Shown: positions 50,714 through 63,384 of the stretch, in pieces
How the letters are laid out: each line of letters starts with the position of its first letter
Numbering within the stretch: the stretch's first letter is position 1
Assembly (NCBI RefSeq): GCF_030936135.1
Contig: NC_082603.1
Span: 25,634,880-25,698,879 of the forward strand
Direction: 5' to 3'
Length of the DNA: 64,000 nucleotides
Source: Gavia stellata
Taxonomy: Eukaryota > Chordata > Aves > Gaviiformes > Gaviidae
Made by a program: the position numbers and the translations under genes
The notes under the pieces: model-generated
What the model saw: the letters and a program-made list of their open reading frames with translations, nothing else
What the model was told of the DNA's origin: nothing
The model's database searches: none

Positions 50714-53700
50714 ATGCAATCTTCGGCCGTCGCCGCTCCCCCCTGCGTTGAGCCCGCGCCGGCCTCCCCGACTAGGTAGGGCCGCGCCGGCTGGCCCCGG
50801 TCACCGTGTGTGCGTGTCGGGAGGGGGGGGCGGCAGGGGAGAGGGGGGCGCTTTCGCGCCGCGGGGCGACCGGAGGTGTGGGGGGGGATAGGGGGCGGCG
50901 GGCAGGATTTCCTTCGGTGGGGGAGGGCTGCGGGTGCTGCTCGGGCTCGCGCGCCTGTCCCTCTTCTCCCTCTCCGTTCCCCCCCACCGGCGGTGGTACG
51001 TGCCGCCCCGCTCCTCCAGCGCCAGCTGGGCCCGCTCGGCTCGCGCGGAGCCACCACGTGACCCCTGCGCGGCTGCTGCCATCTTTGTTGGGGGCAGCCG
51101 ACGCCGCGGAACCTGCCCGTGGGGCGGGTTGGGGGAGGGGGAGCGGCGGGGGGGTGGGTGGTCCTGCGGCGTCACGTGACGCCGGGCCGACAGCCCGTGA
51201 GGAGCCGCCGTCGGGGTTTGGCGCCAATGGCGGGGGGCGGGGCCGGGGGGAAGGCGGGAAAGGCGCCCATTGTCTGTGAGGGGCGGGGGGGGGGCCGGGG
51301 CCGCTGCCCCGCTCGCCCGGCCTTTGTTCCGCCCGGGGAGCTCCGCAGCGCCGCCCCCAGCCTCCCCCTCCCGGCCGCGGAGGGCCTCGGGGGCTGTCAG
51401 CTGGCGGCCGTCCTGCCGCTGCCGAGGAGGGGCTGCCCGGCGGGCGGCCGTGGCGAGTCCCCGGGCTGCGCGGACGGGCGCCTTGGGCACGTCCCCGGGT
51501 CTCTGGCTGGGAAGGCGGTGCGGAACGCCCGGTGTTGCGCTCTGCGGCTGGTTCCGGGCCGCGAGTTTGTGTGGGGGTAGCCCTGAGCTGCAGGGTGCTC
51601 GTGGGTCAGTGGCTGCAGGCTGGCAGGGGTGGGTGCTCCTGGTGTTTGGACAGCAGACCTGTCGGCCGGGCTTCGTCTGACATAGCCTGAACGTGGACGT
51701 GTCTGCTTCCCTAACAACCGCTCATTCAAACAGTAAGCGAAACAGAAAGCAATGGGTTTCTCCAACAGGCAGGCAGCAGAGCGAAGGGGCGCGTGAGCTC
51801 GCAGGAGAGGGCCGGACACCTGAAAGCAAGCACCGCTCCTGGCTCTGGCTCACACCCCTGAGAGCCCAGCTCCTGTCACGAAATGGGTGGCCTGTTACAA
51901 ACGCTTATTCAATGTTCTGTTTGCAGGATGGAAGAGGAATTGGCAGCTCCTTCCACGTCCACAGACAAGACAGACGGGTGAGATGGGAGTCGGAGTTGTC
52001 AGTCAGTAAAGAACGCGAACCACGGGGGTTATTGAGTGAAACAAAAAGGTCACCCTTCAAATTCGTTGTTAGACTTGAAGTTTAACAGATGCAGGTGTTG
52101 TAGATGTTGAAAACTTGTGCTCGCTAGTAGTCCGCGCAAATCCAGCGCAACAAAACTCTTTTCAAGGACTTATAAACACAGAAATACCAGCTGTTGTTTA
52201 GCTCTTGATCCGTGAGTTAGTAAGTGCAGGGGAAGCATTGAGGGAGTACAAGTACGTTACTAGCAAGTAGCAGTACTCCTCTGTGGGCAGCTCCTCTTGT
52301 CCCAGTCCAAGATACTGGACTGGGATGGACCTTCCGGAAATGGAGCTGTGGGAGATGCGCTGAATTGAAACTGAGACTTGCATCTATCATTCTCTCCGAT
52401 ACATTGTGCTGCGCTATGAGAAGTCATAACCTCGGCTTATTCTTTCTCTTGGCTTAGCTAGCATCAGAGTCTGGTGAAACACTGTGCGGTACTCAGTGTT
52501 GTCTTGGTGTGTAACTCTTAAAATACATTCCTTAGCATCTGTTGTCATATCAGATTCCGAGAGCCGCTTCTTGTAGCAGTTTGTTAAAATTCAGCTGTCT
52601 GCCCTTGGTCATCAGAACTAAAAGTTGGTCCAGATTTAAACAAACAAAGCCAAACAACACCCACCTCCCTCACCAGGTAGTTCCAACCAGTTTAACGTAT
52701 GCAACTCACTCTTACATAAAGCTGACTAGGTTTTGAAAGCTGGATATGAATTTTTCTGACACCAAGTTTTTTGATTACTGTGGAAACTAACAATCCTGTA
52801 CTTGATTTCCCCCCACCTCACCCCCAGTATGGATGTGGATGGAGAATCGAAGAAACTGTTGGGTTTAGGACAGAAACACTTGGTAATGGGAAATATTCCA
52901 GCTGCTGTTAATGCCTTCCAGGAAGCTGCAAGCTTACTGTGAGTAGTGCAGTGTTTTGTGTATTTTGTGGGGCTTAGTTTTCAGCTTGACTATACTGATG
53001 TGGCTTATACAAGAAAGATTGAGTTTTTTACCTTGTATATGCTGCTGTATCTGTAATACCACCAAGGAGAGTACAATCTACTTAAAATTAACTCAAGTGT
53101 TGGAAGATACTGTAGTTGGTGTGCAATTTAGACAGCTTCTGTGATATTGATTGCCAGTGCAGTTCCTTAAGGAAGAAAAGGGATTTCATATTTTATCTTG
53201 CAGTGTATAGTTCTGATGTAGTCCATTAATACAAAAATAAGGGGATAGTGTTAATTGCTAGTAACTTTGTTGATAGCCTTGATCAGTTTCTGAGGGTGAT
53301 ACTTCTTCATGTTTTAGATTAATTTGCTTTGCTGAATGCTTATGAGAGCTGCTTATAGCTAAGTGAGAGGAGCACTCGTTATTTGTTTGAAACAATGGGA
53401 GATGAGCTAAGAAGCTGATTCTCACTGTCTGGGAATTCTTAGCTTTCAAATTTGCCTATCAAAATCTAAAGTAGTAATTCTTCATTACTTTTGTAGGGGT
53501 AAAAAATATGGTGAGACAGCGGATGAGTGTGCAGAAGCTTTTTTTTACTATGGAAAATCTCTCCTGGAGTTGGCAAGGTATGCTAACAGTTTCTCATTTG
53601 ATTAAAAGTCTGCCTGGTGTAACAGGATTTCACCCTTGTATAGACAGGATTGCACTAAAACTTCATATACACAGGGTTGCACTGGGTGGGATGGGTCATG

Positions 53701-56700
53701 GAGCTAAGTGATAACAAACTTTTATTCCCTTTAGAATGGAAAATGGTGTGCTGGGAAATGCCTTAGAAGGGGTGCAGGTTGAAGAGGAAGGAGAAAAAGC
53801 TGAAGATGATTCTGCATTACCAACTGTTGATGGTATGTAAGGCTGTCCACCATGTTGTGGAGGCACCAAGCTGTGTTTTCTTTGCTGTAAACAATCCAAG
53901 TTCAGTCCATCGGTATCTTAGGCAGCCTGAATCATTCTGTTGAAACTCTTAGCAGCCTGAATGGACTTTTTTTTGTTCTTCTAATCTTGCTTAAAGATTG
54001 AACAAAACCTCTAAAACTTCTGCAAGGAACTGGTCACTGAAAGCATGTGTAAAGGGTCACCAGGTGTCTGTGTCCTGAAACAATGCATTCAAACTTGCTT
54101 TCTTAAGCTTCACAGTCAACTTGAACTGCTTTGTAACCTTGTAGCAGTACAGTGCCTGTAGTAGGACAGGTGTTATACTACCTGCAGCTGGAGATAATAC
54201 AGGAATTCCTGTCAATCCAGACTTAAAACACTGGCACCTCTTGCTTAGCTGTGACTAAAAATGCTAGCGCGCAAAACTGCACACTGCTTGAGCGGCTGCT
54301 TGCAATAATGCAGTCTGGGGAAGGGGAAGGGATTTGCTTAGCTCAAGTTACTATGTTGGTTGTGTACTTGTACTTTGAAAATGGAGTTTTTAGGGATGTC
54401 ATCTAACTTGATGACAAACCAACACACTGGAGGGTCTGAGGGTGGTATTGTCAGTGCCCATTAATGTCTTTATCACTAAACTCGAAGAAATGTTTATGCT
54501 TCCTCAATCATGTAGAAGAAGCAAGGGAGGAGTTGAGAGAACAGGTATATAACGCCATGGGGGAAAAAGAAGAGGCCAAAAAGTCTACAGAAGAGTCTCC
54601 AGTACTCTCTGAGAAGGGAATCAAAGAGGAGGATGTTGAAATGAAAGAGATCACACAAGAAAAACCAACAGAAGAAGCAATTGCTGGCAAGGATGTAGAG
54701 CTTGAAGATGCTGAAGAGAAGACAGAGGCTTCTGTGGAAAAAGAAGTAACTCCAGAAGAGCAGAGGCAGCAGGTAGCTGTGGAAAAGGAGGCTATGAAAG
54801 AGGAGGCAGCTGTGGAAGAGAAGGTAGTGGAAAAAGAGCAGAAGATGGTGCCTGAAGACAAGGTAGCAGAGGCAACTGAGAAGGGGGGAACGACAGAAGT
54901 GTCGGACAAGGAGGTAAAGACAGCTGTGGAAGAGGCTGAAGCTGGAGAAGCAGCTGTGGAAGAGAAGGGAGAGGTGGGAGAGCAGACAGCAGAAGCAACA
55001 GAAAAAGAGCCAGCTGTGGAAAAGGGAGAGGCTGTAGAAGGGCAGGCAGAGGCAGCTGTGGAAGAGAAGGCCGTAGCACAAGTGACAGCAGAAGTGCAGG
55101 CAGCAGTTGCTGTGGAGCAGAAAGAAGCTGCAGAAGGGGAAACAGAGGCAGCTGAACAGAAAAAGGTGGAGGAGAAACAAGAGCTGGTAGAGACAGCTAC
55201 AGCAGAGAAACCAGATGAATCTAAAGAGACAGAGTCCTCAAAGGAACCTGTGCCCACAGAGGGCAAAGAGCCATCTAATGACATGGAAGAAAAGGCTGAA
55301 GTAGCTGCTAAGGTAGAGAAAGAGGAAAAGAAAGATGACCTGATGGAAGAGGGTGAAGGTGCTAAGGTAGAAAAAGAAGAGAAAGATGACCTGATGGAAG
55401 AGGGAGAAGGTAACAGTGAGAGGAGAAAAGTACTTGTGGGTGGATGACTTGATGGATTTGGCTAACAATGGGTAAAAAGTGTTCCATTCAGAATTTTCTG
55501 TTTGCCTTAGAATAAGGAAAAGGCACAGTAAAGGGGCTCTTGAAGGATTTAAATCCAAGTAAAGTTTCAAGAACAGTGAATAGTCTCAGTTTCTCTAGAC
55601 TAACGCTTAACTAACTGCAAAGCAAATCTTACTTGAAAGCAAACTTACGGCCCTGTGAAATGTGTAAGTAATGGCTAGGCTGGTGGAGAATACTGAATGG
55701 ATGTTCACTTGCATGCGTCTGGGTTTATTGCACTAACCTTCAAATAACTTGAAGCACAAGTTGCCTCTGGTTATAACTGTATTTTATTTTAAAACAGTGG
55801 AGCAGAAAGATAAGAACAGTTGAATACACAACAAAATGGTAAACTTGCTTTTGGTGTGGGGAAGGAACTCTCCATTTGAGTCTTTCTGGAGGTCATTACA
55901 AGTGAGAATTTGGCTGGCAAACCTAAACTTTTGCCCTGGAACTTGAAGGCTTATCGCTGCTATCTAGTACAGTCTTCCAGCTGTCTAGCTTTTTCTGCCA
56001 TTCTGCTTCCCTGCTTCATTATAGCTGTTTTCAGAATTATGTTACAGTAACCTAGTAAAACTTCTTGTACACTTTGAAGTAGTACTTGCATGGTCTTAGT
56101 AGGCCAGTGCTTTCTATTGCACAGGTTAATTGATGAGCCAATAATTGAAACTTTGCTTGGCAGTAGCTCAGCTGCACAGGAAGAGCCTTATTTTAGCAGT
56201 GGCAAATACTCAGACTAAATAGTTCTGGACACTGAAAGGATTTGTATTGCCGAGCACAATGACGCTTAGAGCGGTGAAGCAGCTGCCGAATAAGGTGTCT
56301 TTCTGGCCAGAATATGACTGAACATTAACTAAGAGTAGTTACCCACTCCTCATCCTCCTGTGAAAGGCTGCTTATGTATGCATACTGCATCCTTTTGTTT
56401 CAACTCTGTTGGTGTGAGGACACGCTTGAATACTCTAGTCTGGTGCCTGGTTATTCCAGACTCTTTCCACTGCTTAAAATGGATTTCAGCTTCCTAACAT
56501 CCCTTCTGTTTTACCTTTGATCAAGCTGTCCTTACACTTCCAGGTTTGGCCCTCTCAGTGGTAGGTGTGTGCTTTTTGGGAGTTAGTCTAATGAGCTCAC
56601 AGGTTCTCTAGTCTCTACCCCATCAAGCTCCTGTTACTCTGGAATTAGTCAGTGGTCATGATAGAGGAATTAAGTGTGTGACTTTATTTAGAGTACTGGT

Positions 56701-59700
56701 TGACTTGCATGCCAAAGTTACTGGCCATACTCCTTTACTGCACACTTCCCCCAGATGTTTTCTACTGGTAGAATAGATCATGCAACGCTCCTACATGGTA
56801 CCAGAAGTCAAATCAGTGCTACACAATAGCAGGTTCATTAATAACATTGCCACTTAAATGTTTGATGTGAGGAACACAAATTCAGAAACAGTCTTATTTG
56901 TACACAGCTTGGCAGCTATCTTGCTGAAAACGCTTGTTATCTGTAGCATGAAGTCCAGCAACTGACCAGTACCTCCAGGGCTGCTCAGGATCCCATGGCT
57001 TCAGTGGGAGTTCACAGTGCATTTGTGAGAACTGAATTCTAGGTAAGTTTCCGTTCTAGATAGTATGAAGTTAAAACAAGGACTAAGGTAGCCTGGATCT
57101 ACTTTAGTCTACAGTGCCTAACACTTTCAGCAAGATGGCTGCTGCTGCTGAGAATTTAATGTATCTGTGCTTTTGCATCACACATCTAACCTGTCACTGG
57201 AAGGATAAGGGCTGAATATAATATATTCTGCCTGACTCCATGTGAAGCAAGTGTAGTAACAAGTGTTCTCATTCATCTACTTTCCTTGTAGAAACAGAAG
57301 AATCTGAAGAGGAAGATAAAGAAAATGATAAAGCTGAAGATGATAAAGAGAATGAATTGACAGTGGAAGACAAGGTGAGATTGCTGAGCTCTGTTATCGG
57401 TGCCCATGGAAGAATGCAGTATTAGTCTAAATGTCATGTTAATGTCTTTATAAAAGCTCACTTGTATTTCATTTAGTCCTATGTAGGAAATGACTTTTGA
57501 AAACCAGTATTGCCTAAGGAAGGCGCAGCGTTATGCATAGTCCGCATTGTAGTATCTTGCTCAGCTCTGTAAATTTGCGCAGTCTACTGATGAGTATGCA
57601 GCCTGGTAAATGTAGGGGCAGGCAGGGAGAGTTGCTTTAGCTTGTCATTATAGTTAGTGACTTGTAACAGTTTATTCTCTACTTGTACACCCAGTCCAAT
57701 AAGCCATGATTAGGATGGAAATCTAGTGGCAAGTGTAGTGCTGCTTAAATCTGAGATGTTACCTTGATGTAGCAATCAAAACACGTGGAAAAATCTGAAG
57801 CCTATTAGAGTGGTACTAAGCATGCTATACAACTATCTTGAATAGAGTATCTGTCTCTGCCTCAGACTATTCTAATGAAGTCCAAAAGCTCATTTAAAAA
57901 AAAGTGGAACATCAACTCCTTTATTTAGCTTTTGATTCATCTAAATTGCACTTGAAATAAATCTTATTCTTAGGATAATATTGGTGCTTGGTGCTCTGTT
58001 TTTTCTTGAAAAAAGATGGAGGCCATAGCGACCAACAACGTAAGCTTGTGTTCTACTTGAAACACCTTCACTACAGGAAAAGTCTCAGTTGATGCAATAA
58101 CTTCTTCTGCATGTTCTTTTTTTTTCCTTCTGGGGTAAACTGTTTACCTCTTAAAGAAATTTTTTCCTTGACAACACTGCTTAGAAACTTAATGTTGTTT
58201 GATGTGATGTGTAACCAAGCCATTTAATCTTTAACACATTTCTAGTCTTTACAGGAAAGTGAGGAGGATGAAATTGGAAATCTTGAGCTAGCCTGGGACA
58301 TGCTGGAGTTAGCAAAAGTCATCTATAAGAGGTAAAGGCTTAAGTCCTAATTTGGATATCTGTTAGAGAAACTCATTGGAAATTGGGGGGGGGCATAAGC
58401 AGTTAGTGAATGTAGCATATTCTGATCAGGATTTGAAAACTACTTTTTTATTTAGACAAGAAACAAAAGAAGCTCAGCTCCACGCAGCTCAAGCTCATCT
58501 AAAGTTAGGAGAAGTTAGCATTGAATCTGGTAAGTAATACAATTCTCACGTACAGTTCCACTTTCTGTCCTTCTCTATTTCTTTCTTTAACTCACCTCAG
58601 CTCATTTTAAGGCTGTTAAGATGAAAACAAAATACATTTTGTTTAATTATGATAGTGCAGTCATGTGAGAAGCTTTACAGTCAATGCTTTTCCAGAGCAG
58701 TGAAAGAAAGCTTCAAGTAAGAAGTAATGTTTTACCAGATCAAAACCAGCCGTGTGTTCTGCTTTATAGGCAAGGATTGGTTAGCTTCAGAAACTGAGGA
58801 CTCTTCCCTTACTGAAGTAGCGAGTCACTGAGCTCAGCAGGAGGTGTTGGTACCTTGCCAGTTCCAGAACATAAAGACTGCAAATAAAAAAAATGGTTGA
58901 TTCTTTTAGATTTTCCAAAATACTACCGTATGGTCAGGAAAGACCCTGATGTGTTATGCATGTGAAAAAAGGAGTGTGAAGGAAGACTCAGGTTTATGCC
59001 TTCTAATGAGTTTTTAATCTCATTAAATCCAAGTAGGGTGTAATCTTCCTCTATGGCAAGCATTGGAAATAATGTAACAGGTTTTTGGACAAGGGCTACA
59101 AAATGAGGGTCGTATTTTACGTCATAGAACATGTTGAATGGAGAGCTTGACCGGGAGGTAGCAGGGGACTGTCCTTAGCTCTAGATTCAAGTTGCACTCA
59201 ACTCATGGCAGTAGGTAAAATAGCAGGATTGGTGTGCCTGGTTTTGTTGGCTGCTTAGTTACTGTGGTGCTGTAAATGGACAAAGCAGTCTTGAGAGAAC
59301 TAGAGGAACTGGGCTCTAAATCTTTTTGAGGTGTGTGAGGGGACAGCGCTGGACTGTGAGTGGTGTCACTTGATAATCTGAAAGCAGCCTGTCCTGAACT
59401 CAAGTGCTGTATTCAGTGGTGGTTCTGTTTTCAGACTATATAAAGTGCAATAAAATAAAGAGTAACTGAATAAGGGTTTAGCGCTTGCTTGTTTGGATAA
59501 ATGAGTATGGTTTGTTGAAGACTTTTTGGCTTTCTCCTGTAGAAAACTACACGCAGGCTATAGAAGAGTTTCAGGCCTGCCTGGCCCTGCAGCAGAAGTA
59601 CCTGGAGGCTCATGACCGCCTGTTAGCTGAGAGTCACTACCAGCTGGCGCTGGCGTACCACTACAACAGCCAGTTCGATGAGGCGGTTTTGCAGTTTGGC

Positions 59701-62477
59701 AAATCCGTAGAAGTCATTGACAAGAGAATGGGTAAGTGGATTTCTAAACTGCCTAGAGAATGTGAGAGCTTTCACAAGTCAAAGCAGACTTTGTTAAACT
59801 GCCCTAAAAGTAGTCAATACGCTTATTACCTTGCTGTGCAAATGTTTACCGGTCTGAAAGTGGTAATAGGCTATACTGGTAGCAGAATTGTTGAAATAGC
59901 ATGTGTTAGCAGACACTTGCCTCTGGGTACTGATAACTGGACAGCTACTTTGTCTTGAGGTTTTTTTGCCATAACTGTTTCATCCTAGCAATGCTTACTG
60001 AACGAATAAAGAAGACAGAAAATGGGTCCCCTGAAGATGAGAAGGAGATTGAAGAACTGAAGGGACTGCTTCCTGAAATTAAAGAAAAGATAGAAGATTC
60101 AAAGGAGTCTCAAAAGAGTGCAAGAGTAGCTGAGCTGGCACTGAAAGCAACTCTGGTTAGTGTGTCCTGTGGTTTCCTTTTAAAAACATTCTTCCAGTGA
60201 AACTTGAAGTAAACCAGTAATGGGAGGAGCTCAGACTTGATTGTACAGATTGGGGGCTGATGGTTGCTTACAAATGTTAGGGGTTGTGATTGCAAGAAGG
60301 AAGCTGAGGCAGCTGAGATCTAAAGAGAGGGTATTTAGTAAATACACTGACATTAATTGTTCCAAACTAAACTGGAATTTGATAGGCATCTATAGCAATT
60401 TAATGTGTCAGGTCTGGAAATGATAGGTCAGCCAAATGTGGGAGTTGACTGAGTGTTGCATCACTGTGCAAGCTCTTCATCTGTCTGTCCTGTGTGTAAG
60501 CAGAATGCGGTGTTGAATAGATACCCAGAATTTGTTCTACTGTGTTTCTTCTGCTTTTTCTTAAGGTTGGAACTACATCTGGCTTTGCACAAAGTGAAGA
60601 CAGTGGTTCTGTTTCCACAGTAAGTGAATTCAGGGTGGATGGTGAGAATTCCTGCCTGCTTTAAGGATTACTGATTGCTGTTACTTATGTGACAATGTTA
60701 TGTCTTGCAATAGATTCCTGTAAGAAAAGCAGCTGATGGTGCATCTCAGTGTGTTACAGACATCTCTCACCTAGTCAGGAAAAAGGTGAGTCCAGAAATG
60801 ACTAGTTGAACCAACAGTTTGTTAAAGTACCACTGGCTTGCTCTGTATAATTGGATTTCTTAGCTTGAAGCTTTTTTCTTAACTTAGTTCTATAATGGAA
60901 AAAACAGTTTAAAACCAGAAATAGTGCATGAAACTCCTTTCCACTGGGAGCCAATTAGTCTGGGAACCATCCAGCCTCCAGGAGACTAGTTCCTGATGGT
61001 TCAGCACCCCGCCTGACCCACACTGGTTTAACTTCCAAGCTGAGTTGTGTGGCTTCTGCAGGCGTTCTCTGAACAAGTGCCTTCCTCTGCTGAGGACCTG
61101 CAAGAAGAGCAGGGTGGCCTGCAGATCTTAAGAAAAGGGCAAGCAACCAGACTGAGTTGGGCTCCCTTCTTTCCAAGTGGAAATGGAGAATTGGACTTAA
61201 TAAATAGCAAAGCTAGTCTAATGGCTTGTAATGATAAACTGCCTCTTAAAGACATAATGTATTGAGCACTAGGTTCCTTTAAAGGTATATGGTTTTTTTC
61301 TAAACTGTTTGCAAATATGTCTAAAATTATCCCCTGTGGGAGCTTAGTTTTTATTTTTGTATGCTGCTCTGGCACAGCCTGGTCTGTGTTCTGTTAGCCT
61401 CTTTCAGTTCAGGTTTGCCTGGAGCAACTTTGATCTGCTTTACACAGGTGATTTAAGTGTCACAGATGCCTTAAATCTACCCCCTTAAGTGTTACCTGGC
61501 TCAGCAGTTGTGTGTGTTTCCTTGCCAAACTATAACTAAGGATAATCCAGCACTGTAGATACTAGCACCTAAATAATGCCTTACTGGAAATCCTTTGTGG
61601 TTGAGACCTCTATACCAAAGCTTCAGAACTTTGTTAAATTTTAACACTATAAGTATATGTCTTGAACCTGGCAAGTAGAGGTTGAGTAGATAATGTGCAA
61701 TGACATCTAGATGCTAACTTTCTAACAAAAAAAAAAATTTAAACTTGTACATAGTGAAGACTAAACAATTTTGTCTTCAGAGGAAACCAGAGGAGGAGAC
61801 TCAACAGGGAGACAATGAAGCTAAGAAATCTAAACCAGAACCGGCTGTCAATGGTGGTGGTGGGGACCCTGCCCCCAGTGGAAATGAGGTTGCAGAAAAA
61901 ATGGAAGAGGAGGTGGGCAGCTGAGTCAGGAGTCTGTGCCATGCTTATTTTCTTTTTCCTCTGTTGAGGCATGGTTTTGTGCCTGGTAGATGTACTGGTT
62001 TTATTGCCTGCTGGTCTTCATAAAGCTCCCCAGATGAGATGGGGAATATTCCCCAGTTGGCAGGATGCATGTTGTACCATGGTGTCTTGCTGCTCTGTGG
62101 GCTGGGAAGACACCAGGTGCAGAGACTTGCAACCTGTGGGGTGGGGCGGAAACATGTTCTGGTTTTCAGGTTGGGCTGAACCACAGCACAGGGCCCTTCC
62201 CCAGAGTATTTTTATCTACTTTTACCACTCCTGGGTTTAATACTTATCACCTGGGCTACAATTGTTATGTCAGTATTTTAGGATAGTGTTGGGCTCTGAA
62301 GACCAGCAAAGCATGAGTAGTCAGCTAAGTCTTCAAATTACAAAAACCTTGAACTGCTGCATGAATTGGTTCTGTAAGGCAGTGTCTTGTTCTTGAAAAA
62401 CAAAATCTTTCCTTTTCTTTTAGACAGAGAAGAGGCCACAAGCAGAATCAGGGGCTGCAGTTGAAAGCACAGTATGA
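50714..62477 (+). CDS. NASP: NASP, histone chaperone (TPR/SHNi-TPR), 15 coding exons
   Basis: Nuclear chaperone that stores and protects soluble H3-H4 and binds linker H1. Exons: 50714-50775, 51927-51977, 52828-52938, 53497-53577, 53735-53832, 54516-55409, 57292-57374, 58246-58331, 58456-58529, 59543-59731, 59989-60155, 60566-60619, 60714-60785, 61781-61912, 62424-62477. Total 2208 nt, 735 aa, phases consistent throughout. TPR1 is near 46-75 ([19 protein letters not shown]). A second TPR helix follows ([17 protein letters not shown]), interrupted by a very acidic Glu/Val/Ala-rich block (135-432, exon 6). TPR3-4 lie at about 463-577 ([43 protein letters not shown]). Then come a helical Glu/Lys segment and the basic signal VRKKRKPEEE, and the C-terminus is VESTV. 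Exon 6 is absent from somatic-type isoforms in mammals and is phase-symmetric here. The initiator may instead be Met22 (exon 2). Confidence 0.97.
51167..51184. promoter_or_regulatory. 18-bp perfect palindrome with CLEAR/E-box core
   Basis: CGGCGTCACGTGACGCCG is its own reverse complement. Its centre, GTCACGTGAC, is the palindromic E-box used by USF, MAX and TFEB/TFE3 (CLEAR element). It lies in the CpG island, within NASP intron 1. Confidence 0.5.
54516..55409 (+). other. NASP: NASP large acidic cassette exon (tNASP-type)
   Basis: 894 nt, phase 1 at both ends, so skipping removes exactly 298 residues and keeps frame, leaving a protein of about 437 aa (human sNASP is 449). The encoded block is almost all Glu, Lys, Ala, Val and Thr, with repeated AVEEK/AVEKE-like units and a near-exact tandem repeat at its 3' end. 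Antisense open frames of more than 200 codons across it are by-products of this skewed composition. Confidence 0.85.
55310..55414 (+). repeat. Tandem 54/51-nt coding repeat at the 3' end of NASP exon 6
   Basis: Unit 1 (55310-55363) reads [18 protein letters not shown]. Unit 2 (55364-55414) reads [17 protein letters not shown]. They differ by one Lys codon and a few silent changes. The used donor (55410) falls inside the end of unit 2. Confidence 0.85.
59825..59940 (+). repeat. Dispersed repeat, copy 1 (+), in NASP intron
   Basis: Shares about 110-130 bp of recognisable similarity with the minus strand of 63385-63500, including an identical 25-base core at 59851-59875. Transposon family not identified. 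It lies in the intron between exons 59543-59731 and 59989-60155. Confidence 0.6.
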
Positions 62478-62571
62478 TAATTCTTTAACCTTGGACACTC
62501 CTCTCCTTACAAGGAAAATGGTTTTGTATATAGTGTATTTTTTCACTTTTTGGCAACTTTTGTATGACTTC

Positions 62572-62577
62572 AATAAA
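62572..62577 (+). terminator. NASP: NASP poly(A) signal (AATAAA)
   Basis: AATAAA 95 nt after the TGA, followed by T/G-rich sequence. The 3'UTR is about 115-120 nt. Confidence 0.75.
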
Positions 62578-63384
62578 GATTGTAAGCAAATGTTCCTTGT
62601 CTTGGCCCTCCTCCTGTTACAAGCTCTGGCCTCTGCTTCTCCCTGTCCTTTTAGGCAGATGTGGATGGAAATGCTGAGGCTAATGAGGCAGGAGGAGGGT
62701 GTGTGCAAGCAGGGCTGGCTGCTCACTGAAAAGGAGCCCAAACTCAGAATGGAATTCACTGTAGTCTTGTGTAGAGAAGACCATTAGAATTCTGCTGGGG
62801 GCCAGGGGATAGGGCTCAGGACCTGTGGTCATAGCTCTGGCTGTGTTTTGTTCTTTCTGGGCTGAGCCTGGTGCAGGTGCCTGTGGCACCTCCCTTAGCC
62901 TTGAGCAGCCTAAGTGCCCTGGGGAAGGCTGATAAGAGCTTGTCTGCTCCCTGCACTCCTTAGAACAGCCAGGACACGGGTGCATAGTTGGCTCTGCTCA
63001 ACCTCCACTCCTTTATAGCCTTGTGCATGAGGAGCTTGTGGAGATGCAGGGGTTAATGGCTCCTGGGACTGATACTGTTGTGCCTTGAGTCCATGTATGT
63101 GCCCGAGTGAGGCTGGGAGGCTGTGTGTCATCTGCCCCTTGCCCTGGCAGCAAAGGACTCCCTGTAAGGAGGTGGAGATATGGGCATGAGAGTGAACAGG
63201 GCACTACACTCCCTTGTGCTGCACAGCCAGGGCAGGCCTCTGCGAGGGGGAGATGTTATTCTCAAACCTTTTATCACTCCCTGCATTTTTAAAAGAAGGG
63301 GAAGATCTCTCACCACCCTGAGCACCTCTTGGTGCTTCCCCTGCCCTGACATCATGCCCCAGGGAAAGGGTGCACAGCCACTGC

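Larger units (their letters stand above)
49920..51600 (+). promoter_or_regulatory. NASP: NASP CpG-island promoter
   Basis: About 1.7 kb of very CpG-rich DNA around exon 1. A TATATAGG box at 50647-50654 places transcription near 50680, a short distance before the ATG at 50714. Upstream are ZNF143/SBS-like repeats (50376-50595). Downstream, in intron 1, are E2F-type sites (50852-50859, 51217-51228, 51253-51261), E-boxes (51055-51060, 51173-51178) and a YY1-type GCCATCTTT (51078-51086). E2F and E-box sites fit the S-phase expression known for NASP. The many long open frames here are composition artefacts. Confidence 0.75.

Noticed and set aside
49818-51819. Many 130-253 codon frames on both strands in the NASP island
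   Set aside because: Composition artefacts: Arg/Pro/Gly/Ala-rich in all frames, overlapping promoter motifs and NASP exon 1.
54405-54440. C-box-like TGATGA with a nearby CTGA in a NASP intron, considered as a C/D snoRNA
   Set aside because: The spacing is only about 30 nt and there is no terminal stem. Real C/D snoRNAs need about 60-90 nt between boxes.
54494-55284. Antisense frames of 228 and 258 codons over NASP exon 6
   Set aside because: Mirror image of the Glu/Lys/Ala-rich coding strand (Leu/Phe- and Ser/Ala-rich). No start context or splice evidence; the plus-strand exon is certain.
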